Below, one piece after another: positions 1 to 5,756 of a stretch of 6,713 bases of DNA. How positions within the stretch are numbered: the stretch's first letter is position 1; the number at the start of each line of letters is the position of its first letter. A program made the position numbers and the translations under genes. The notes under the pieces were generated by a model that saw only the letters and a list, made by a program, of their open reading frames with translations, was not told where the DNA came from and did no database searches. Source of the DNA: Haloferacaceae archaeon PL-Br10_E2g29 (GTDB taxonomy: Archaea; Halobacteriota; Halobacteria; Halobacteriales; Haloferacaceae); NCBI GenBank assembly GCA_001563965.1, contig LKMS01000080.1, positions 1 to 6,713 on the forward strand, written 5' to 3'.

Positions 1-55
1 ACCCCGCACGATCGTGGCGAAACCGCCTTGTGTCCTGCACGCTCACACGCGGATA

Positions 56-718
56 ATGACTGGGAAGAACCGATTCGACCGCGCCGCCGCCATCGACCGC
101 GTCGAGCGGCTCATCGAGACGGTCGAGACGGAGCCAATGGCCGTGCCGGTTCGCGAAATCTGGGTGTACGGCGACGTTGCACTCGGACTCGACCCGCTGA
201 ACCGGCTCGACATCTATCTCACGAAGGACATTCGACTCCGTGGCGACCGCGAGGTCGCCGAGGCGTATTACGACACCCACGGCGTCAAAGGCGTCGGCCA
301 GAGCGTGTCGGCCGAGTGGGTCGAGGCGTTTCCCGATTACGTCCGTGCCAACGACAACGGCCACGCGGCCCCCGAAAAGTGTCTTGCGGCCCACCTGCTC
401 GGTGATGACGAACCGATCCACCTCGAAGTCTGTAACGCGAGTTTCGACGAAAACGTCACCCAACGGCTGCGCGGTGCGATCGCAACCGAAACGTACGACC
501 GGATTCTCGACCCCCGCGGCGTCTGTCTCTGGGTCGATGGCCACTGGGATGACGAACTCCTGGGCAAACTCCGTGGCGGCGAACTGCCGTTTCCAACGCT
601 CTCGGGCGCACTCGAGATGCTCGGGGTCGACGCGGCGGTTGCGGCCGAGGCTGCAGAAACACTGCGACAGTCGCGAACAAAACAGACTGGCGCAAGCGTT
701 CGCGGCGACGTGATCTAA
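56..718 (+). CDS. Conserved haloarchaeal protein of unknown function (DUF7095-like), 220 aa
   Basis: I recognise this as a conserved haloarchaeal hypothetical family, DUF7095 from memory, with no established function. The protein is acidic and soluble, with no signal peptide or membrane segment. Around residues 34-56 it reads EIWVYGDVALG, then LDIYLTKD; this layout recalls the G-S-x-A-x-G ... D-x-D core of minimal nucleotidyltransferases, but Ser is replaced by Asp and the acidic pair is incomplete, so catalysis is doubtful. Other conserved-looking blocks are APEKCLAAHLLG (about 105-116), HLEVCNASF (about 122-130) and DPRGVCLWVDG (about 152-162). I chose ATG at 56 over GTG at 14 because the family as I remember it begins close to the AAIDRVERL segment, and the 14 extra residues from the GTG are neither acidic nor family-like. 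No Shine-Dalgarno is visible, so a leaderless or short-leader transcript is likely. The gene converges with the methyltransferase gene. Confidence is high that it is a gene and low for any function. Confidence 0.85.
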   Translation: MTGKNRFDRAAAIDRVERLIETVETEPMAVPVREIWVYGDVALGLDPLNRLDIYLTKDIRLRGDREVAEAYYDTHGVKGVGQSVSAEWVEAFPDYVRANDNGHAAPEKCLAAHLLGDDEPIHLEVCNASFDENVTQRLRGAIATETYDRILDPRGVCLWVDGHWDDELLGKLRGGELPFPTLSGALEMLGVDAAVAAEAAETLRQSRTKQTGASVRGDVI

Positions 719-747
719 GTCGCCGCCGCGGTATGGTGTTATTCACC

Positions 748-795
748 GTCGACACCGTGGAAACGACAGTCGCCGACACCGCGGAAACGTCACTC
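748..795. repeat. Imperfect 24-bp tandem duplication at the convergent gene ends
   Basis: Two adjacent 24-bp units, 748-771 and 772-795, match at 20 of 24 positions. The best-kept core is GACACCGTGGAAACG at 751-765 against GACACCGCGGAAACG at 775-789. The second copy covers the TGA stop codon of the minus-strand methyltransferase gene (790-792). The repeat fills most of the 71-bp gap between the two converging genes. No long T-tract is present on either strand here, so the repeat is not an obvious archaeal terminator. It may be a simple replication-slippage duplication. Confidence 0.55.
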
Positions 796-1596
796 GTCGA
801 CGACGCGACCAACCGTCACATCAAAAGGAACCCGTTCGATTCGTTCGTACGTTCCAGCAGCCATCTGTTCGGCAACTTCGCGACCCATGTCGCGCCATGC
901 GGTTTTGAGTTCGTCATACGTCGTCTCGCGGCCGACCAATCCACGCCGAATCTCTCGCTCGTGTGTCTCAATGCCCGCGCCACTGCATTTTCGGGTTGCA
1001 GCCTCCAGGTCGAGCTCGGTGTACGGCGGGGCGGTTCGTTTTGTGTGCTCGTACCGGCGGGTCGAAATCGGCTCGATTTCGGCCGCGTCGAAGAGATCGC
1101 CCATTCGGTCGCCAAGCGAGACGTCGGTGTCGACCCCGCGAAGATACGTCTCGCGGACGCGCGCATCGAGTTTCTCCTCGCGCTCGACTGTCGACTCGAC
1201 GCTGACCTCGGCGTTGGTCGGTTCGATGGCACCAACGAGATCCGAGGAGACGCGGGCGAACTCCCGCAGCGCGGCTCCCGGTTCGGGAAGATTGCTCAAT
1301 AGGGCCTGACAGACGACGAGGTCGGCACCGTTGTCGACGACTGGCAGCCGAACCGCGTCGCCGGCGACAACTGGCACATGGTCGGTCGCCACTTTCAACA
1401 GATTCCGGTCGGCGTCGACGCCAACCACGCTGGCTGGTGATTCGGTGGCCACCACCCGGCTGAGTTCGCCGGTTCCACAGCCGACATCGAGGATTCGCGT
1501 GCGGTTCGGGAGGTCGAGATCGACGAGTGCGGCTTGCGAATCGGCCCACATTCCCCGGCGGGTTTGGCTGAGATACTCGGCGCTAAACCGGCGCAC
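790..1596 (-). CDS. Class I SAM-dependent methyltransferase, 268 aa
   Basis: This is a cytosolic Rossmann-fold methyltransferase of unknown substrate. Residues 35-43 (ILDVGCGTG) form SAM-binding motif I. VVGVD at 57-61 ends in the acidic residue expected to bind the ribose, GDAVRLP at 79-85 matches the adenine-contacting segment, and DLVVCQALLSNLP at 92-104 fits motif IV. The C-terminal half (about 130-268) is charged and has no domain I can name; it probably forms the substrate cap. The start is GTG at 1596, three bases after the nfo stop. I chose it because the MRRFSAEYL opening resembles haloarchaeal homologues as I remember them; ATG at 1551 (residue 16) is the alternative. The tight spacing implies co-transcription and translational coupling with nfo. 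No strong Shine-Dalgarno is seen. The methyltransferase fold is secure. Whether it acts on a small molecule, a protein or RNA cannot be told, and the link to DNA repair is only by position. Confidence 0.9.
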   Translation of the reverse strand: MRRFSAEYLSQTRRGMWADSQAALVDLDLPNRTRILDVGCGTGELSRVVATESPASVVGVDADRNLLKVATDHVPVVAGDAVRLPVVDNGADLVVCQALLSNLPEPGAALREFARVSSDLVGAIEPTNAEVSVESTVEREEKLDARVRETYLRGVDTDVSLGDRMGDLFDAAEIEPISTRRYEHTKRTAPPYTELDLEAATRKCSGAGIETHEREIRRGLVGRETTYDELKTAWRDMGREVAEQMAAGTYERIERVPFDVTVGRVVDE

Positions 1597-1599
1597 GGC

Positions 1600-2469
1600 T
1601 CAGTTCTCGCGGAGTTCTTTGACTTTCTCGATGTTCCACGCGAAGCCCTTGCCGTCCTCGGTCGGCGTTTCGAGCGCAAACGGCAGGTCACGGAGATCGG
1701 GATGGTTAATGATCGCCGCAATACCGTCCTCGCCGATGTAGCCCTCGCCGATGAGCGCGTGTTCATCCTTGTGGGTACCCACGTCGTGTTTCGAATCGTT
1801 GAGATGGATGTATTTGAGGTGTTCGAGACCGACGACGTCGTCGAACCGTTCGACCGTTTCGTCGACCGCCTCGGCTGTGGTCAGGTCGTTGCCGGCAACG
1901 AGCGTGTGAGCGGTGTCGATGCAGATGCCGATCTCTTCGTCGGTGCGGTCGATAATCCCGGCGAGATGGTCGAACTCGCCGCCGAGTTTGGTGCCGCTGC
2001 CGGCGTCGCTCTCGATGAGAATCTGGACGCCGTCGGGAACGTCGAGTTCGGCGATCGTTTCGGCGGCGTTGTCGAGGCCACCTTCGACGCCCGCGCCCGT
2101 GTGTGCGCCGAGATGGACGTTGACGTAGGGGATTTCTAACTTCGCGGCCGCGTCGAGTTCGGCCTGCATGCTTTCGATCGATTTTCTGCGCAAGTCGTCT
2201 TTTGGCGTACAGAGGTTGACGAGATATGCCGAGTGAATCACCCACGGTCCCGCAAGGCTCTCGTCGGTGAGTTCGCGGAAGCCCGAAGCGGCCTCGTCGC
2301 TGATCTCGGCGGGTTTCCAGACCTGCGGTGAGGTGGTGAAAATCTGTCCGCAGTTGCCGCCGAAGGCGAGTTGGCGGGGAACCGCGTTGCGGATGTCGCT
2401 GTACGGTGGTGTTTCGCTGTCCGAGGAGACGCGCGAACCTGAAATGGAGACGTGTGCGCCGACGTGCAT
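1600..2469 (-). CDS. nfo: Endonuclease IV (AP endonuclease / deoxyribonuclease IV), 289 aa
   Basis: Endonuclease IV cuts the DNA backbone 5' of abasic sites in base excision repair, using a trinuclear zinc centre in a TIM barrel. All nine ligands expected from E. coli Nfo appear in order: H79 (VIHSAYLVN), H119 (NVHLGAH), E153 (LIESDAG), D185 and H188 (CIDTAHT), H222 (IHLNDSK), D235 and H237 (THKDEH) and E267 (ALETP). The length is close to that of the E. coli enzyme. The start is ATG at 2469, which gives the family-typical MHVGAHVSISG opening; an upstream in-frame TTG at 2583 adds 38 residues with no family resemblance and would overlap the permease stop. No Shine-Dalgarno precedes this ATG. 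TTTGAG about 21-26 nt upstream is at best a weak TATA element, so read-through from the permease is possible. The gene is followed three bases later by the methyltransferase gene in the same frame. Confidence 0.97.
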   Translation of the reverse strand: MHVGAHVSISGSRVSSDSETPPYSDIRNAVPRQLAFGGNCGQIFTTSPQVWKPAEISDEAASGFRELTDESLAGPWVIHSAYLVNLCTPKDDLRRKSIESMQAELDAAAKLEIPYVNVHLGAHTGAGVEGGLDNAAETIAELDVPDGVQILIESDAGSGTKLGGEFDHLAGIIDRTDEEIGICIDTAHTLVAGNDLTTAEAVDETVERFDDVVGLEHLKYIHLNDSKHDVGTHKDEHALIGEGYIGEDGIAAIINHPDLRDLPFALETPTEDGKGFAWNIEKVKELREN

Positions 2470-2536
2470 ATGCGGAATTGAACGGACTGCCTCAAAGTGA
2501 CTTCGATGCGTTGCGGCCGACGGAGCCGGTTGCACT

Positions 2537-2559
2537 GTGTCGCTCTCAGCAGCCGACAC
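2537..2559 (-). other. Possible RNA hairpin between the permease and nfo genes
   Basis: On the minus strand a perfect 6-bp inverted repeat, GTGTCG and CGACAC, encloses an 11-nt loop. An alternative fold has five outer pairs, a bulged G and three inner pairs. It begins about 20 nt past the permease stop codon. No U-tract follows it, so it is not a classic intrinsic terminator; it could mark a transcript 3' end or a processing site between the transporter genes and nfo. A repeat this short can arise by chance in G+C-rich DNA. Confidence 0.25.
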
Positions 2560-2579
2560 GCTGCGCCGCCCGTCCCGAT

Positions 2580-5291
2580 TCAAGAGCTCACGTCCGCCGT
2601 GGGTGCCGCCGGCTCGTTGGCGGGTTCATTGCCCGCCTTTCGGCGGTTTGCGACGACCAAGCCGGCAAGCAGCGCCGCGCCGGCAACCCGGAGGATGAGG
2701 TCGTTTGTCAGCGTGAACAACGTCACATCGACGCCGACGAATCCGAGTGCGGTTCCAAGCGGCATGAGGATCATTCCCGGAATCGAGAGCAAGACGGCCG
2801 CCGCGACGAAGCCTGCACGGGCGGGCCGCGAGACGCTCGTCTGGTAGTAGCCGATAATCGCAACGCCGAGTGCGTAAACGCCCGCAAACATGGCGACAAC
2901 TGGCATGATCACTTCCGGAACGATGAAGCCGACATCCGTGAGGTCAGCCACGGTCAACACGGAGAAATCGCCGGGGCCGTCGCCTCTGAGCAACAAGATT
3001 CCGGGCGCAAAGACGAACGCGAACGGCACGAGAATCTTGTTCAACGAGAGCACGAATGCCAGTTTTCCCGTCTCAAACGGATCAGATTTCGCCACGCCGG
3101 CGGCCGCGTAGGCCGCAACCATCACCGGTGGCGTCACATCGGCCATCAGTCCGAGGTAGAGCACGAACAGATGGGCGGCCAGAATGGCAATGCCGAACTC
3201 CGGAAGCACCGGTCCGAGCAGCACAACGATGATGATGTACATCACGGTCGTTGGCATACCCATGCCGACAATGATTGACGCAATGCCTGCGAGAATCAAC
3301 AACAACACCAGTGAGCCACCGCTCACGTCGAGAATCAGCGCGCGGAAGCTGCCGCCCAGCCCGGTAATGTTGATAATTCCCGGAATCACGCCGGCCGCGG
3401 CGACCGCAATAACGACGATTGTTGCGGTTCGCGCGCCGCTATCGAGCGATTTGAGAATGAACGTCACGAACCTCCCCGCCCGGCTTGTAGCTATCTCTCG
3501 GCCGAACCGCACGTCGATCGCCGCCGCGGTCTCGTCGACCGTGTCGTTGAGATCTAACAACGGTGCGGGACCGCGGGGATCGCTGAGCAGGAACGCGAGA
3601 CTGATCGCAATGATGATCGCGCCGAGCGAGGAAAGCGCTTCGCTGAACGCCGCGCCGAGCGGCAGCGTCGCTGCGGTTGTTCCAAAGGCGACATCGAGCG
3701 GCGTCCCCCCGGCGAGGTACCACGAGACGGCAGTTGCGGTGTAGCCCGCGGCGATCGCGCCGACGAGGTACGGGCCGGTTTGATCGTTGTACGCGGCGAC
3801 CGCGGCGACCAGTGCCACGGTGGCGATGATGGTGAACCATCCCGCGCGACCGATCGAAAGCCGAGCGATCACGAGGTAGTACAACAGGAGTCCCAGCGGA
3901 ACGAGATAGAACCAGCCGCGTCGCATATGCGGGCCGATATCGAGGAGTTCACTCCGTTTGAGTCCTCCAATTCCGTGTTTGGCAGCCTCGAAATGAACCA
4001 TCACCCACATCCCGAAAAAGAACGCGAGCGCCGGCAACGTGGCCGCAATAATGACCTCGCGGAACGGCGTTCCCGTGAACTCGACAATGAGAAACGCCGC
4101 TGCGCCCATTACCGGCGGGAGAATCTGTCCACCCGACGAGACCGATGATTCGACTGCGCCCGCGAACTCCGGAGAGTACCCCGAGCGCTTCATCAGTGGA
4201 ATCGTCAACGCGCCGGTCGTCACCGTGTTGGCCACGGACGACCCCGACAGCATTCCCATGAAACCCGAAGAGACGACACTCGCCTTGGCCGGCCCACCTT
4301 TTCGCGTGCCGGTGATCGAGTAGGCGAGGTCGATGAACCATTTGCCCGCACCCGACATCTCCAAAAACGCGCCAAAGAGGATGAATATGTAGATAAACCG
4401 AACGGAGACGCCGACGGGGACGCCCAAAATCCCTTCAACGGTGTACCACAGATTTTGGACGATCTGGTTCCAGCGAAGCTCGGAGGTCGAAAAAATCCCG
4501 ATGACCGGCGCGCCTCGCGGAATCAGAAAGCCGTACTTGCCGTAGAGCAAAAACAGGCTCACGAGGCCCATGAGCAGAATACCGAGCGCCCGGCGAGTCG
4601 CCTCCAGTACGAGCAAAATTGCGAGAATCCCCATCAGGTACGCCACGGGGTGCTCGGCGAGCGGCCCCACGGCAATCGGGGCGAGCGCCGGATACAACTC
4701 ACCGAGCGTGGCCGCGCCACCGAGGCCGCGAACCCGGACGACACTGGTGACCTCGTCGTAGTGCGCGAGATAGTAGGCCGTTGGCAGCAGTGACAACCCG
4801 ATCAGTATGAGATCCGATGGCGTTACGCGGTTATTGTCTCGGTCGACAAACATCCAGCTGACCCACTGCCGAAGGCGGTCGAGACCACGGCTGAGTGGAT
4901 GCACGCCGAGTCGCTCGCGAACGAGGGTCGGTACCAGCGCGAGTCGCCTCGCAACCGCGCCCGTTCCGTTCGAGCCGGGAAACAACAAGAAGGCGAGAAT
5001 GAGCGCGAAATTCACGTGAATCGCGCGAATCTGTAGCTGTGCCAGCGCCCCGAGTCGGTAGGGCTCGCTGCCCGGAATCGGAATCTCGAACGTAAACCCA
5101 CGCGACGCGATCCACAGTTGGAACAACGAAAAGAGAATGCCGACCGCCGCGACGGCGACGACCGCCGACCCGCGGAGCGATCGCTTACGTTCGATCTCTT
5201 CGAGCACATCCTCGGCAGTGGCTGTCGCCCCGTCCGACTCGGTGATTGGTTTTGTTTTGCCGGGTCCGTCGGTCGGCTGTGGTGATGTCAT
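2580..5291 (-). CDS. TRAP transporter fused permease (4TM/12TM, TAXI type), 903 aa
   Basis: This integral membrane protein is the translocation component of a TRAP uptake system, with the small (DctQ-like) and large (DctM-like) subunits in one chain. A polar, probably cytoplasmic tail (1-40) precedes hydrophobic segments near 42-62, 84-105, 158-178 and 217-255, the small-subunit part. The DctM part follows, with hallmark hairpins: GMLSGSSVANTVTTG (346-360), SSGGQILPPVMGAAAF (385-400), GMGMPTT (676-682) and DVTPPV (718-723). These paired motifs form the ion and substrate sites in DctM structures, so Na+-driven uptake is likely. A section near 500-610 includes a polar loop (about 570-606), and a tail after about 770 carries roughly four further hydrophobic segments. 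The ATG overlaps the DUF1850 stop as ATGA; GAGG, 11 nt upstream, could be a weak Shine-Dalgarno. The gene ends 110 bp before nfo. Family assignment is secure; the substrate is not known. Confidence 0.96.
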   Translation of the reverse strand: MTSPQPTDGPGKTKPITESDGATATAEDVLEEIERKRSLRGSAVVAVAAVGILFSLFQLWIASRGFTFEIPIPGSEPYRLGALAQLQIRAIHVNFALILAFLLFPGSNGTGAVARRLALVPTLVRERLGVHPLSRGLDRLRQWVSWMFVDRDNNRVTPSDLILIGLSLLPTAYYLAHYDEVTSVVRVRGLGGAATLGELYPALAPIAVGPLAEHPVAYLMGILAILLVLEATRRALGILLMGLVSLFLLYGKYGFLIPRGAPVIGIFSTSELRWNQIVQNLWYTVEGILGVPVGVSVRFIYIFILFGAFLEMSGAGKWFIDLAYSITGTRKGGPAKASVVSSGFMGMLSGSSVANTVTTGALTIPLMKRSGYSPEFAGAVESSVSSGGQILPPVMGAAAFLIVEFTGTPFREVIIAATLPALAFFFGMWVMVHFEAAKHGIGGLKRSELLDIGPHMRRGWFYLVPLGLLLYYLVIARLSIGRAGWFTIIATVALVAAVAAYNDQTGPYLVGAIAAGYTATAVSWYLAGGTPLDVAFGTTAATLPLGAAFSEALSSLGAIIIAISLAFLLSDPRGPAPLLDLNDTVDETAAAIDVRFGREIATSRAGRFVTFILKSLDSGARTATIVVIAVAAAGVIPGIINITGLGGSFRALILDVSGGSLVLLLILAGIASIIVGMGMPTTVMYIIIVVLLGPVLPEFGIAILAAHLFVLYLGLMADVTPPVMVAAYAAAGVAKSDPFETGKLAFVLSLNKILVPFAFVFAPGILLLRGDGPGDFSVLTVADLTDVGFIVPEVIMPVVAMFAGVYALGVAIIGYYQTSVSRPARAGFVAAAVLLSIPGMILMPLGTALGFVGVDVTLFTLTNDLILRVAGAALLAGLVVANRRKAGNEPANEPAAPTADVSS

Positions 5292-5755
5292 AGGAGTGAT
5301 CGCCTCTGGGCAATCCGAAGTTCGACGGTGTTGCCGTCGGCCATTTCGGTGAGATCGTAGCGGTCGCCGTCGACAATGAGGTCGTGATCCGCAACAAATC
5401 CGGTTCCCACCCGCAGGTACGCATGTTGCTGCTCGGGTGGCTCATACACGTACCGACCGTCCTCGACGGTGACGTCTGCCTGGGCGGGAAGCCCCGCACC
5501 AAAGGAGCTGAACTCCATGCGCGTCATGATGAATCCGCCATTTTCGACGATGTAGATGTCGCGAACGAGTGTCCGTTCGACGCTGTGCGTGTACGCAACA
5601 ACGAGTTCAGTTCCCGTCGAAACGGGAACGGTCAGCAGGTCGGTTCCGGTCGTGTCGGTGACAACGAGTGTCTGTTCGGTTGTCGTGGCTCCAGCAATAG
5701 CGCCGACCCCAACGAGCCCTGCGAGCGCGCCAAAAAGCCACGACCGGCGGTTCAC
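5288..5755 (-). CDS. DUF1850 domain protein, TAXI-TRAP transporter partner, 155 aa
   Basis: This small protein is predicted to be exported or membrane-anchored and belongs to the DUF1850 family, which often sits beside TAXI binding proteins and fused TRAP permeases but has no settled role. The N-terminus is GTG-encoded Met-Asn-Arg-Arg-Ser-Trp-Leu followed by a hydrophobic stretch (about 6-23). That could be a Tat-type signal, although the twin-arginine motif is weak, or a membrane anchor. The family marks are THSVER (56-61) and EFSSFGAGLPA (81-91). The C-terminal part looks beta-rich and acidic. The GTG start at 5755 lies one base after the TAG of the binding-protein gene, and the TGA overlaps the permease ATG by four bases, so translation of all three is probably coupled. 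The position suggests an extracytoplasmic accessory of the transporter, possibly helping the binding protein dock; that role is inference. The name is well supported, the function is not. Confidence 0.88.
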   Translation of the reverse strand: MNRRSWLFGALAGLVGVGAIAGATTTEQTLVVTDTTGTDLLTVPVSTGTELVVAYTHSVERTLVRDIYIVENGGFIMTRMEFSSFGAGLPAQADVTVEDGRYVYEPPEQQHAYLRVGTGFVADHDLIVDGDRYDLTEMADGNTVELRIAQRRSLL

Positions 5756-5756
5756 G

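Noticed and set aside
14..55. Extended start (GTG at 14) for the first gene
   Set aside because: The 14 added residues are not acidic and do not match the family start as I remember it; ATG at 56 fits better.
733..1302. Plus-strand open frame of 189 codons starting in the convergent gap
   Set aside because: Nearly all of it is antisense to the methyltransferase, whose SAM motifs are clear. Its composition is typical of the reverse complement of G+C-rich coding DNA.
1534..2139. Plus-strand open frame of 201 codons
   Set aside because: Antisense to nfo, which has all its metal ligands; no recognisable motif on the plus strand.
2470..2583. N-terminal extension of nfo from an upstream TTG
   Set aside because: It adds 38 residues ahead of the family-typical MHVGAHVS start, overlaps the permease stop, and does not resemble Nfo.
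2406..3278. Plus-strand open frame of 290 codons rich in Arg and His
   Set aside because: Antisense to the 5' end of nfo and the 3' part of the permease; its basic, His-rich composition is not halophile-like and it has no known domain.
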